From: CBDATW01 sp965200605
GTDB lineage: Bacteria; Bacillota_I; Bacilli_A; CBDATW01
Assembly: GCA_965200605.1 (NCBI GenBank)
Contig: CBDATW010000002.1
Span: forward strand, 372,001 to 436,000
Length of the DNA: 64,000 nt
Direction: 5' to 3'
Below the pieces are notes generated by a model. It was not told where the DNA came from. It did no database searches and worked only from the letters and a program-made list of their open reading frames with translations. Positions 52,085-62,665 of the stretch are shown here, piece by piece (the stretch's first letter is position 1; every line of letters begins with the position of its first letter). A program made the position numbers and the translations under genes.

Positions 52085-52123
52085 TCATATTTTTAATATT
52101 TTTATATACACTATAAGTGTTAT

Positions 52124-52558
52124 TTATAAATAATAAAATATTGTGAGTATTAATGCTGATAACAAAAATGTAATGGCAACATATTTCATGTAATCTATCA
52201 TGCCCTTTTTACCTTCAGATTCTTTAACATAGTAGAATTCTATACCTGCAAGTGCTGCAAATACTTGAAAATAATCTGTTGAATAACGTTCAACAGTGGC
52301 TTCAAGGATTTTAAATGAATAAAATGTTAATCCTATAAATATTAATCAAAAAATAGTTAATTTTCATATTTTTTGCTTACGCATTTCAGGTATTGTGATA
52401 AATGCTGGCAATGCTATAGTCCCAATTCCACTAAATGAGTTAATTTTTTTAATTCATTCCATGCTTGAATTCTTAAATAATAAGAAAAGTCCATATTCAA
52501 ATAAAATAAAAAATAACAAAAGAGGAAAGAATCAATCTAGTTTTAATTTATTATTCAT
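52124..52558 (-). CDS. Hypothetical membrane protein, 144 aa
   Basis: Four predicted membrane helices: FFPLLLFFILFEYGLFLLF, GIGTIALPAFITI, LTIFWLIFIGLTFYSF and YVAITFLLSALILTIFYYL. Charged loops between them include EATVERYSTDYF. Three or more TGA-encoded Trp codons in hydrophobic segments support it as a real code-4 gene. No family is recognised. It lies between serS and gyrA on the same strand. Confidence 0.65.
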
Positions 52559-52855
52559 ATTTATATTATATTACTAAAATATAGTATTAACAATATACCT
52601 AGTTAATGCTAATCTAATAAATTGTAATAGAAATTTTACTTATTACAATAGGTTAAATCAGATAGGTTAAATCAGGCAATATCCATAAAATATTTTTAAA
52701 TTTAATGTTTTAAACTTTTTTATTCAATTAGCATTATTACAAATGGTAGAGAAATAGCTCAATTTCATTTAATGTATTGAATCTATAGTATTTTACAAAG
52801 AAAATTACACATAATCTAAATTAATAGTAATAGAGAAGTGGGTTGATTTGCCTCT
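52559..52855. other. AT-rich intergenic region upstream of the 144-aa membrane protein
   Basis: About 297 bp without a supported gene. The only structure noticed is a direct repeat of AGGTTAAATCAG at about 52650-52675 (two copies, 14-15 bp apart) beside a possible stem TTGTAATAG...CTTATTACAA at about 52620-52650. A weak GAGG/CCTC hairpin near the end may terminate gyrA. Confidence 0.4.
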
Positions 52856-55456
52856 TTATTCAACTTCTTCTTTTATTTCTTTTTGACTTGTTTCTTTTAG
52901 TTCTCCATCTAAAATTTCAGAATTTTCTATTTCTGTGGCTTGTTGTAAAACATTAAATTCTTCAATATTGTCATCTATAGTGTCAATTGTAGTGTCAATC
53001 CTTTCTTTTGGATTACCATATTCATCTAATTCAACTGGATCTGCTTCAATTGCAATTGCAGATTGAATTCTTACTGACTCATCAATATCCATTAGTCTAA
53101 CACCTTGTGTATTTCTTGATGAAATTGAGATTTGCTCAACTTTTAATCTAATAATTTGACCTTTAGTAGTAATTAACATTAGCTCTTCTGATCCATTTAG
53201 TGGTAAGACTTCAACTAATTTACCAGTTTTTGGTGTAATCTTAATAGTTTTTACACCTTTTCCACCTCTTTTAATTAATCTGTAGTCTTGAATTGGTGTT
53301 AATTTACCTGTTGCTCTTGATGAAACCGAAAGTAGGTGAGTGTATCCACCAGGAATTGCCATTGATATAACTTTTCCACCATCAACATTCATTCCTTTAA
53401 CTCCAAATGATTTACGTCCTGATGATCTTACATCAATTTCATTAAATCTAACTGATTTACCATTTGAATTTCCTAGGATGATTTCATCATTACCTGATGT
53501 TAGTGCAACATCTAATAATTCATCATCCTCTCTTAGTGCAATAGCAATTTTACCTGTTTTTCTAACTCTTTGATATTCCGAAGATTTAGTTTTTTTAATA
53601 AGTCCATTTGCAGTGGCAAATGTAAAGAATGTTTCTTCTGAATATTGGTCAATATTTAATAGAGCCTTAATCTTTTCGCCTTTTTCAATATTAATTAAAT
53701 TAATTGCTGGAATTCCTTTTGATATTCTGTTAAATTCTGGGACTTCATGTGCTCTTAATCTATATACTTTACCTCTATCAGTAAAAAACATTAGATCTCT
53801 GTGAGTTGTAGTGTATAGCATTTTGTAAATCAAATCTTCTTCAAGGGTGTTTTGACCTTTAATCCCTTTACCACCACGGTTTTGAGCTTTATATGTTGAT
53901 GCTGGTATACGCTTGATATATCCAGATTTTGATAGAGTAATAACTACATCTTCTACAGGGATTAGTGATTCATCATCAATTGATACTGATGCTGATGGAT
54001 CAATATATGTTTTTCTATCATCTCCAAATTTTTCTTTAATTTCATTTAATTCTGATTTAACAATGTTGTAAACTTCAGGTTCATTTCCCAAAATATTTTT
54101 GTAATTTGCAATAATATTTTTTAACTCCAAGATTTCTGCTTCAAGTTTTTCTCTTTCAAGTCCTGTTAATCTTGATAATTTCATTTCAAGAATTGCTTTT
54201 GCTTGAGATTCTGATAGAGAATAAGCTGAAATTAATTCTTTTTGAGCTTCTTCTGAATTTTTTGATTTTTTAATTAACTCAATTATCTTATCAATGTTGC
54301 TTAGAGCTTTTGAAAGTCCTTCAAGAATATGAATTTTACTTTCAGCTTTTTCTAAATCAAATTTTGTTCTTCTTGTAATAACATTAAATTGGTGTTTGAC
54401 ATAAATCTCTAATGTTTCTTTTAGATTTAATCTTTTTGGTTCACCATTTACCAATACAATGTTGTTAAATGCAAATGATGTTTGTAGATTTGTGTTTTTA
54501 TAAAGTTGGTTTAGTATAACATGACCAATTGCATCTCTTTTTAGTTCAATTACAACTCTTAGCCCTTTGTGGTTGGTTTCGTCTCTTAAATCAGCAATAC
54601 CTTCAACTGATTTATTTCTAACTAAATCAGCAATTGATTCAAGAAGCTTAGCTTTATTAACTTGATATGGAATTTCTGTAATAATAATTTGATCACGACC
54701 ACTATCTTTTTCAATAACTTCTGCTTTAGCCTTTGTTACAACCGAGCCTTTACCATGATTATAAGCGGCTCTAATGCCTGCTACACCTAAAGTAATGCCT
54801 CCAGTAGGGTAATCTGGTCCTTGAATAGTTTGATTTAGTTCTTCAATTGAAATTTCTTTATTATCAATTAATTTAATTATTCCATCAATAACTTCCTTTA
54901 AGTTGTGTGGAGGAATATTGGTTGCCATACCAACAGCAATTCCTGTTGCCCCATTAACTAAAAGGTTAGGAAATTTAGAAGGTAGGACTACTGGTTCTTT
55001 TTCTTGCCCATCATAGTTATCCTTCATATCAACTGTATTTTTATTGATATCTCTTAACATATGCATTGCAAGTTTGGACATTCTTGCTTCTGTATATCTC
55101 ATAGCAGCAGCTCCATCACCATCAAGTGATCCAAAGTTTCCATGTCCATCAATAAGTGGGTAGCGATATGAAAAGTCTTGAGCCATTCTTACCATGGTAT
55201 CATAAACTGATGAATCACCATGAGGGTGGTATTTACCAATTACTTCACCAACAGTTCGAGCTGATTTTTGATATGGTTTATCTGAATGATTACCTATTTG
55301 ATTCATAGCATACATGATTCTTCTATGAACTGGTTTCATTCCATCTTTTGCATCAGGCAAAGCACGAGATACAATTACTGACATTGCATAATCTAGAAAT
55401 GATTCATTCATTTCTTTTACAATGTTAATATCAATTATTTTGTTATTGTTTTCCAT
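52856..55456 (-). CDS. gyrA: DNA gyrase subunit A
   Basis: Breakage-reunion subunit, 866 residues. SRALPDAKDGMKPVHRRI, KSARTVGEVIGKYHPHGDSS (quinolone region), the catalytic Tyr in AMRYTEARM, PTGGITLG, and the C-terminal beta-pinwheel with the GyrA box QNRGGKGIKG. An acidic tail of about 60 residues (EELNVLQQ... style, rich in Glu/Asp) closes the protein. It follows gyrB by 15 nt. Confidence 0.97.
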   Translation of the reverse strand: MENNNKIIDINIVKEMNESFLDYAMSVIVSRALPDAKDGMKPVHRRIMYAMNQIGNHSDKPYQKSARTVGEVIGKYHPHGDSSVYDTMVRMAQDFSYRYPLIDGHGNFGSLDGDGAAAMRYTEARMSKLAMHMLRDINKNTVDMKDNYDGQEKEPVVLPSKFPNLLVNGATGIAVGMATNIPPHNLKEVIDGIIKLIDNKEISIEELNQTIQGPDYPTGGITLGVAGIRAAYNHGKGSVVTKAKAEVIEKDSGRDQIIITEIPYQVNKAKLLESIADLVRNKSVEGIADLRDETNHKGLRVVIELKRDAIGHVILNQLYKNTNLQTSFAFNNIVLVNGEPKRLNLKETLEIYVKHQFNVITRRTKFDLEKAESKIHILEGLSKALSNIDKIIELIKKSKNSEEAQKELISAYSLSESQAKAILEMKLSRLTGLEREKLEAEILELKNIIANYKNILGNEPEVYNIVKSELNEIKEKFGDDRKTYIDPSASVSIDDESLIPVEDVVITLSKSGYIKRIPASTYKAQNRGGKGIKGQNTLEEDLIYKMLYTTTHRDLMFFTDRGKVYRLRAHEVPEFNRISKGIPAINLINIEKGEKIKALLNIDQYSEETFFTFATANGLIKKTKSSEYQRVRKTGKIAIALREDDELLDVALTSGNDEIILGNSNGKSVRFNEIDVRSSGRKSFGVKGMNVDGGKVISMAIPGGYTHLLSVSSRATGKLTPIQDYRLIKRGGKGVKTIKITPKTGKLVEVLPLNGSEELMLITTKGQIIRLKVEQISISSRNTQGVRLMDIDESVRIQSAIAIEADPVELDEYGNPKERIDTTIDTIDDNIEEFNVLQQATEIENSEILDGELKETSQKEIKEEVE

Positions 55457-55471
55457 TTTTTTATCTCTTTC

Positions 55472-57397
55472 CTATGCATCAATGTTTTTAACGTATTTGG
55501 CGTTGGTTTCAATAAACTCTTTACGTGGAACAACATCATCTCCCATTAGTGTGGCAAATGTTGTTTCAGCTTCAAGTGCATCTTCAATTGTAACTTTAAG
55601 TAGTGTTCTGTTTTCTTGATTCATTGTTGTATCTCAAAGTTGTCCAGGATTCATTTCTCCAAGACCTTTATATCTTTGAATATTAAATCTAGAATCTTGA
55701 TTTGCTAATTTTCATTCTTCAAGTTTAGACTCATTGTAGAAATATTCAACTTTTTTACCAACCGAAGTTTTAAATAGTGGTGGTTGGGCAATAAAAATAT
55801 TTCCTTGCTCAATCAATTCTCTATAATATCGATAGAAAAATGTTAGAAGTAGTGTTCTAATGTGAGCCCCATCGACATCGGCGTCAGTCATAATTATAAT
55901 TTTGTGATATCTTAATTTTTCATGATTAAATTCAGGGCCAATACCACAACCTAATGCTGTAATAATTGTTGCAACTTCATCATTATTAAATATTTTTTCT
56001 TCTTTTGCTTTTTGAACATTAATAACTTTACCTTTAAGTGGTAGGATGGCTTGAGTAAATCTATCTCTACCCATTTTGGCAGATCCACCAGCCGAATCAC
56101 CCTCAACAATATAAATCTCTGAGTCGGCAGGATCCTTAGATTGGCAATCAGCAAGCTTGCCTGGTAAAGAAGAGAATTCCAAAACTCCTTTTCTTTTTGT
56201 TGCTTCTCTTGCTCGGTTGGCAGCCATTCTTGCAGCTTGGGCTAAGATTGCTCTTTGAACAATTATTCTAGCAACCTCTGGATTTTCACCTAAAAATATT
56301 TCTAATTGGTTTGATAAAACTTCATTAACAGCTTTTCTTGCATCACCGTTTCCAAGTTTTGTTTTGGTTTGTCCTTCAAATTGTGGATCTCTATGTTTTA
56401 CAGAAAGAATGGCAGTTATTCCTTCTTTAACATCTTCTTTTAAAAGTTTGTCAGCATCTTGCTTAAGCATTTTGTAATCATATGCATATCGATTTATTAT
56501 TTTTGTAATAGCCAAATCAAAACCTTGTTCATGTGTACCACCTTCATGGGTGTTGATGTTGTTACAAAATGAGGCAAGTGTAGCTTTATCTGATTTTGTG
56601 TATTGCATTGCTATTTCAAGCCCAATATCTCCCGATTCTTTTGAATTATATTTTTTTTCAATGTAAATTATTTCTTGATGAATTGGTTCTTTACCTTTGT
56701 TTAAGTCTTCTATATATTCTTGAAGTCCGCCTTCGGTATAATATTCTTTTTTAAAGTTGGTTCTTTCGTCAACTAAGCTTAATTTTATTTTTTTATTTAA
56801 GTATGATAGTTGTTTTAGCCTTTTTTTTAAAATTTCTATATCAAATTCAATTGATTCTTTAAAAATTTCACTATCTGGTTTAAAAATTATTTCAGTTCCT
56901 GATTGATCTGATGTTTCAGTTTCTTTTAAATCAAATTCTGGTAATCCTTTTTTATATTCTTGAACATATGTTTTGTTGTTTCTTCAAACTTTTACTTTTA
57001 AATATTCAGAAAGCGCGTTTACAACGGATACACCCACACCATGAAGGCCTCCTGAAACCTTATATCCCTTTCCGTCAAATTTACCACCAGAGTGAAGAGT
57101 TGTTAAAATTGTTTCAACAGTTGATTTTCCGGTTTTTTCATGTGTTTCAATCGGTATTCCACGCCCGTTATCAGATACTTTAACTTCGTTGTCTTTTGTA
57201 ATTGTGACTTCAATAAAATCACAGTGTCCAGCCAAAGCTTCATCAATAGAGTTGTCTACTACTTCTCACACCAGGTGGTGTAGTCCTCTTGAGGTTGTGT
57301 CACCAATGTACATTCCTGGTCTTTTTTTAACCGCTTCAAGCCCTTCTAAAACCTGGATTTGACTAGCATCATAAACTGCTTCGATTTTATCTATCAT
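55472..57397 (-). CDS. gyrB: DNA gyrase subunit B
   Basis: ATPase subunit, 641 residues. The GHKL motifs are VVDNSIDEALAGH, VSDNGRGIP and GGLHGVGVSVVNAL, with K in LHSGGKFDG. The TOPRIM domain has YIVEGDSAGGSA and MTDADVDGAHIRTL; RYKGLGEMNPGQLW follows. GyrB rather than ParE is indicated by the gyrA neighbour and length. AAAGGA precedes ATG 57397. Three TGA codons are Trp. Confidence 0.97.
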
Positions 57398-57478
57398 TTT
57401 GTAAAAATCCTTTCAAAAATATTTAAGTATATTTTTACCATTTATATCTAATGTATTTTACCATATTTAAGGTGTTTT

Positions 57479-57487
57479 GTGGAAAAA
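57479..57487 (-). promoter_or_regulatory. Single DnaA box upstream of gyrB
   Basis: TGTGGAAAA on plus, that is TTTTCCACA on minus, identical to the five boxes at the origin, and about 80 bp before gyrB. A terminator hairpin lies on its other side. Confidence 0.55.
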
Positions 57488-57508
57488 TGAGGTGTTTTTT
57501 AAAACACG

Positions 57509-57533
57509 AAAAAACAGCACTATTTAGCTGTTT
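57509..57533 (-). terminator. Terminator between the S4 protein gene and gyrB
   Basis: On minus AAACAGC-loop-GCTGTTT followed by a T-run. The S4 stop codon is in the loop. A second GTGTTTT/AAAACAC hairpin follows at 57492-57507. Confidence 0.7.
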
Positions 57534-57735
57534 CTATTTTATAGGTGTTGTTGTTAATTTTTATCACTGAATTGTTTGTTAGTTTTTGACGTTTAAATTG
57601 AGCAAATTCACCATTAATTTTTACTAATTTTTTTGTTATTAACTCGGTTGTTTGACCTCCTGAATTTACTTCTCCAACAAACTTTAAAAATTTTGCTAAA
57701 GTTATAAAATCACTATCAATAACAACTGTTTTCAT
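57520..57735 (-). CDS. S4-domain RNA-binding protein, YaaA/RlbA type
   Basis: A 71-residue single S4 domain protein. FITLAKFLKFVGEVNSGGQT and KLVKINGEFAQFKRQKL match the small S4 protein commonly encoded between dnaN and recF/gyrB in Firmicutes. It is thought to bind RNA or ribosomes. The ATG overlaps the dnaN stop by TAATG, and a terminator follows directly. Confidence 0.85.
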   Translation of the reverse strand: MKTVVIDSDFITLAKFLKFVGEVNSGGQTTELITKKLVKINGEFAQFKRQKLTNNSVIKINNNTYKIETAK

Positions 57736-58859
57736 TAATCCTCTCACCTATATGGTGAAACTATGTGGATTGTGTTTTCTTTGTTTGGGTTTTTTATTAT
57801 GATTGGTTTTTGGTTTTTATTAAAATCTATCTTTATTTCTTTGTTGTCTGTTGCTTGAATAGCTTCAAGCAAATATTTTGAAGAAATCAATATTTCAACA
57901 TCTTCTCCTTGTTTGTTAAAGTCATTAATTTTTTCTATTGAAATTCCTGTGGTTTGGTTTGTTGAACTTATAAAAAGTTTTTCTTTTGATAAAGTTAATT
58001 TAATTTTATTTTCCTCGTTTGTAAACATTTCTATTCTATCTAAAGCTTTTTCAATTTCTGTTTTATTAACTATTAATTGTGTTGTTGACTCTATTGGTAT
58101 GGCCTTGTTAACATCTGGGTATTTTCCATTTATGTTTTGAAATTGGATTGTTGTTAGATCGGTTTTGATTTGTGTTTTTTCTTCTGAAATTCAGATTTGT
58201 TGATCTTTGTCTTTTGTTGTGTTTGTTTTATTAAAAAGTTTAAAAAATGTTGTTGGCAATATTATATTTATTTTTTTTTCGTTTGAATCTGTTGTTAGCT
58301 TTGAAAGCCTGTGGGTGTTGGTTGCAAAAACATTTAATTTGTTGTTGGCAGAAATTAGATTTATGCCGGCAAACTCTTTTCTTGCTTGCTTGTGTTCTTT
58401 GTCTGCTGAAAACATTATTGTATTTGAAATTTCTTCAATAGTTTTTTTGTTTATATCAAAAACATGCCCTGTGGTTTCAAAATTAATTTTTGGATATGTT
58501 TCTACATTATAAAGTTGTAATGAATATCTTGATTTTTTTGTTGTAATTGTTAAAATAGATTTTTCTGTTTTTTCAAAAATTAAAAAGTTTGCATCTGTTT
58601 TTTTAATTAATTCATGTAGTTTTTTAATTGGTGTTAAAAATGATCCTGTTGATTCTACAACTAATTTTGATTCTTCTGCTTTTATCTTTGTGTTAATAGA
58701 TGTGGTTGTGTTTGATGCTATGATTATTATTTCGTTATTAAAAACCTCAAACAAAACAGCTTTAAATACTGGTGTTGATATCATGTTTGATGAACTAACA
58801 AGTAATGAAACATCGTTCATCACATCTTCAATTATTTTTTTTTGAATTTTAAACTTCAT
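57735..58859 (-). CDS. dnaN: DNA polymerase III beta subunit (sliding clamp)
   Basis: A 374-residue three-domain clamp. MKFKIQKKIIEDVMNDVSLLVSS at the N-terminus, FAGINLISANNKLNVFATNTHRLS in domain 2, and the C-terminal IIKNPNKENTIHIVSPYRWED. The last three residues lie beyond an in-frame TGA (57744-57746, Trp), so the standard code would cut the end off. It overlaps the S4 gene at TAATG and lies 155 nt after dnaA. Confidence 0.94.
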
Positions 58860-59014
58860 AAAAACCTCTTTTGAATCTTTAAATTTAATTTAAATAATTT
58901 TTATTATTATTGTTATGTTGTTGATAAATGTTTAAAGTTAACCAAAAAACCTTATCTACTTTAATTATATCATTTTTGTTTGTTAATAATTTGTTGATTT
59001 TAATGTTAATAACT

Positions 59015-60433
59015 TTAGTTAAAAATCTCTTTTTCAACTGACAAAACAAAATCTTTATAAACACGATCCTCGCCCATTTTTTTAATAACCATTTTTTCAG
59101 AGTGCATAACAGTTGAGTGGTCTCTGCCGCCAAAGACAGAACCAATTTCTTTATAAGAATAATCTAACCTTTTTCTATAAAGGTATATAGCTAAATGCCG
59201 CGCATCTTTAACCTCTTTTTTTCTTCCCTTCCCTAAAAGCTGTGCTTTTTCAATCATGTATTTACCACAAACAACTCTTTGAATCTCACTTCCTTTTATT
59301 TTTTCTTTTGTTATTGGCTCATCTAAAACATTTTTAGTAACATAAGGCATATCTACAATGTTTGTTGGGTTAATAGTAACTGCCATCCCAAGCTTTCTAA
59401 CAACACCTTGAAGAGATCTAAAATCACTACCAAAATGATAAACTAAAACATCATAAACATCGTTTGTTATTATAAATTCAGCGTTTTCAATAAACTCCTT
59501 TTTAAACTCTTTTTCTAAATATTTTTTTGCAAGCTCTGATCCAGGGCTATAAATTTTTGTTGTTCCGCCAGATGAAAACCTAGTTTTCAATCTCTCAGGA
59601 ATATCGTTTAAAGCTTTTGGTGGCATATCTGATGCAACTGCAATTTTCTTACCTCGTTTTTGCAAATATTCAAAAACATCAAAAAAAGTATCAATTGAAG
59701 AGGTTTTTCCAACAAAATATTGAACATCATCAATTATTAATAAATCAAGAGTGTTTAAGACACCAACAAACTCATCAACACTTCCAAAAGAATTTTTAAC
59801 AGAAGAGAAATGCCCAAGCGAGGCTGTATAAAATTCTACAAAATCTGCAGCTGTCATATAGCCAACCCTGTTGCCTTTTTCTATGGCTTTATTACCGACA
59901 GATGAAAGAAGGTGGGATTTTCCAACGCCAGAATCACCATACAAAAACAAAACATTATCTTTTTGAGAATCAACAAAGTTTGTTGCAGATGAAAAAGCTA
60001 TTTTATTTGATTTTCCAACAACAAAATCAGAAAAATTATGATTTAAAGGCTTCATTTCTTCTAAAAACTTATCAGAAACCATTTCTATTACGCTAGAATT
60101 TTTTTCTTTCTCAACAATTTTTAAAGGTTGTTGGTTTTCTGTTGTTCCAACAAAACCAAAACCACCAAAATCCTGAACATCATCTTTTAAAATAGCATTA
60201 ATTTCAACTTTTTGGCCTGAATCAGCATGAATAAAAACTTCTAACCTGTTTTTAAATTGTGTGTTTATTAATTTTTTAACTGTTTCAGTTGAAGAAACCA
60301 AAGTAAAAACACCATTTTTAAACGACTTAAAAACATTAGGTTTAATTATAAGATCAAATATTCCTTGGTCAAATTCAGAGGAAATAAATCCCAAAAAATA
60401 GTTTCAATACTCTTTGCTATTAATGTTTTTCAT
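59015..60433 (-). CDS. dnaA: Chromosomal replication initiator DnaA
   Basis: 472 residues. N-terminal domain (MKNINSKEYWNYFLGF), linker, AAA+ domain with Walker A GDSGVGKS at about 166-173, Walker B LLIIDDVQYF, ASDMPPKAL, and sensor RLKTRF. The domain IV signature reads GGRDHSTVMHSEKMV. Trp10 is TGA-encoded. The ATG at 60433 is placed at the edge of the DnaA-box cluster. Codons in this gene and dnaN favour GTT/TTT-type usage, with more G on the coding strand than neighbouring genes. Confidence 0.97.
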
Positions 60434-60716
60434 TTTTAACTACCTTATTAACAAAATATTACCAAAAAATTGTGTGGAAAACAAGTTATAAACACTCTAA
60501 ATACAAGTTTTCCACAATGTAAAAAAACCTTAAAATATATTTATTTAATAGTTTTCCACATTGTTTTAACAAAAAAATAATATTTTTAAATTAAATGGTG
60601 TGTGGAAAAGTGTGGAAAAGTCATTATAATCAAAACATTTGCATTTATAGGCCTACATATATATAATAGTTTAGTATCTATGTAAATTAACCAATGGGTA
60701 AAAAGAGGGTAAAATT
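60434..60716. other. oriC: Replication origin region (oriC) with five DnaA boxes
   Basis: The 283-bp gap between dnaA and rpmH has five perfect TTTTCCACA boxes: 60473-60481 (minus), 60508-60516 (plus), 60552-60560 (plus), 60601-60609 (minus) and 60611-60619 (minus). AT-rich stretches lie between them (for example 60517-60550 and 60565-60600) and could unwind. Gene order flips from minus to plus here, consistent with bidirectional replication. The plus-strand promoter of rpmH is probably near 60660 (ATATAATAG). Confidence 0.9.
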
Positions 60717-60851
60717 ATGAAACGAACTTATCAACCTAATAAAAGAAAACATAAAAAAGTTCATGGTTTTAGAGCTAGAATGGCTACTAAAAATGGGAGA
60801 AAAATTTTATCAAACAGAAGAAAAAAAGGTAGAAAAGAACTTACAGTTTAA
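60717..60851 (+). CDS. rpmH: 50S ribosomal protein L34
   Basis: A 44-residue basic protein, MKRTYQPNKRKHKKVHGFRA to the C-terminal RRKKGRKELTV, fully typical. A GAGGGTAAAATT ribosome site precedes it. First gene of rpmH-rnpA-yidC. Confidence 0.97.
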   Translation: MKRTYQPNKRKHKKVHGFRARMATKNGRKILSNRRKKGRKELTV

Positions 60852-60859
60852 GATCTTCT

Positions 60860-61189
60860 ATGAAAAAACAATATAGAATCTTAAAAAATACTGAATTTCA
60901 AAAAATAAAAAATACTTCTGAATTTGATAAAGGAGCATTTACTGTCATTTACTTTAAAAAGAAAAAATTAGAACATTCAAGAATAGGTATTTCTGTTTCA
61001 AAAGCAATTGGTAATGCGGTTGTAAGAAATAAAATCAAAAGGCAAATTAGATCTATATTTACAATGAACAATGATTTTGAAAAATTAAAACATGATTATG
61101 TAGTTTTTCCAAGAAAAACCTATCAACCAAATAAATTTTTAGACATAGAAAAAGAAATTTTATCTATAATTAATAAAAGGGAGAATTAA
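60860..61189 (+). CDS. rnpA: Ribonuclease P protein component
   Basis: A 109-residue basic RNase P protein that helps the RNA subunit trim tRNA 5' leaders. YRILKNTEFQKIKNTSEFDK, RIGISVSKAIGNAVVRNKIKRQIR is the RNR signature region. It follows rpmH by 8 nt, the near-universal order. The RNase P RNA gene was not found in this window. Confidence 0.95.
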   Translation: MKKQYRILKNTEFQKIKNTSEFDKGAFTVIYFKKKKLEHSRIGISVSKAIGNAVVRNKIKRQIRSIFTMNNDFEKLKHDYVVFPRKTYQPNKFLDIEKEILSIINKREN

Positions 61190-61190
61190 T

Positions 61191-62114
61191 ATGAATCCAT
61201 ACGAAACAACCCAACCACAAATGCCAGAAAAAAAAGGTAATCAAATAATCTCAAGAATTAAAAACCTTTTAATTTTTGCTATTGTTATTATTATTTTTCA
61301 GGGATGTTTTAATCTAAGGGACACAACACCCATTAATGAAGCAACAACATTTCAAGATTTGTTTAGTGTAACTGTTTTTCATGGATTATTTGTTTATCCA
61401 ATGGGAAAACTTACAATTTCAATTCATAAAATTATTCAATCCACTTTTGCAACAATTTTCATTGTTACGTTTATCAACAGAGCAATTGGATCAATTTTTA
61501 CAGCAAAATCACAAGTTGCTGCAGAAAAACAAAAAGAACTAAATCCTTATATGCAAGCTATTAATACAAAATATGCTGGCAAAACAGATGCAGCTTCAAG
61601 AATGCAAAAAAATCTTGAAATACAAAAACTATACAAAAAGCACAATATAAAACCAATGGATGCAATGGCTCCAATAATTGTTTCAATGCCATTATTCTTA
61701 TCTGTATATACATCAATTAGGAATAATGCTTATTTAGCTGAAACAACAATGTTTGGTTATTCAACTAAGTTAACAGCAAAAGAAATATTAAAACAAGGGC
61801 TTGATTTTAAAATAATCTCACTTATCATTTTACTTGTTGTTTTTCAATGAATAGCTATTAAAATTCCAACAATTTTAGCTAAAAGAAATCAAAAACCGCA
61901 TCAACAAATTAATAGGCAACAAGCAAGTATGCAAAGAAATATGGAAATTATTTTACCACTTATGATGCTATGAATTTCATGACAAGTTACAATTGCAATT
62001 CTAGTTTATTTTGTAATATCACCTATCTTTACAATTGCACAATCATACATTATTCATACATACTTTATTAATAAAAAAACTAAAAAAGAAAATTCAGTTA
62101 ATGAATTATATTAA
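61191..62114 (+). CDS. yidC: Membrane protein insertase YidC
   Basis: A 307-residue membrane insertase. An N-terminal helix (LLIFAIVIIIFQGCFNL) has a Cys in a lipobox-like context (IFQGC). The FVYPMGKLTISIHKIIQ, QKELNPYMQAINTKYAG and MAPIIVSMPLFLSVY blocks are typical of the YidC core. Ribosome site AAAGGGAG lies within the end of rnpA, 1 nt gap. Several TGA codons in the later helices encode Trp. The C-terminus is Lys-rich. Confidence 0.93.
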
Positions 62115-62155
62115 AGTAAGGGGCTATGCCTCTTTTTTAAAAAAGAGAGATAATA

Positions 62156-62653
62156 ATGTTATATTTTGTTGTAGAAGGAAAAAGTGATAGTGCAAAACTT
62201 AAGTCCATTTTTCCTAAATGCACAACTATTGAAACAAATGGATCTGCAATTTCAAATCAAACAATTAATTTAATTAAAAAAGTTAGCATTAATAATAATG
62301 TTATTGTTTTTACTGATCCTGATTTAGCTGGTAAAAAAATTAGACAAATTATTCTAAAAGAAGTACCAAACTTAAAACATGCTTTTATAGATAAAAAAAA
62401 TGCAATAAAAAATAATAAATTAGGTGTAGCAGAAGCTTCTAGAGAAAATATTCTTAAAGCAATTGATTCGCTAGTTGAATTTAAAAATATAAATAATTTT
62501 TCAATAAGTTGAAAAAAATATGTTTCACTTGGATATATAGGTAAAACTGACTCAGCATTAAAAAGAAAAAGTCTTTGTAAAAAATTAAATATTCCATATG
62601 CTAATTCAAAAACATTATTTAAATGAATTAATATGATTGGTTATAAATTATAG
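62156..62653 (+). CDS. rnmV: Ribonuclease M5
   Basis: A 165-residue protein that matures 5S rRNA. The Toprim motifs are YFVVEGKSDSAKL (Glu) and VIVFTDPDLAGKKIRQIIL (DxD). HAFIDKKNAIKNNKLGVAEAS and the C-terminal part match RNase M5. The order rnmV-rsmA is conserved in Firmicutes. Two TGA codons encode Trp. Confidence 0.92.
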
Positions 62654-62665
62654 TAAAATATATTT

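Noticed and set aside
60434..60716. RNase P RNA or tmRNA near the origin
   Set aside because: No conserved P4 or tRNA-like parts seen; the region is explained by DnaA boxes and AT-rich sequence.
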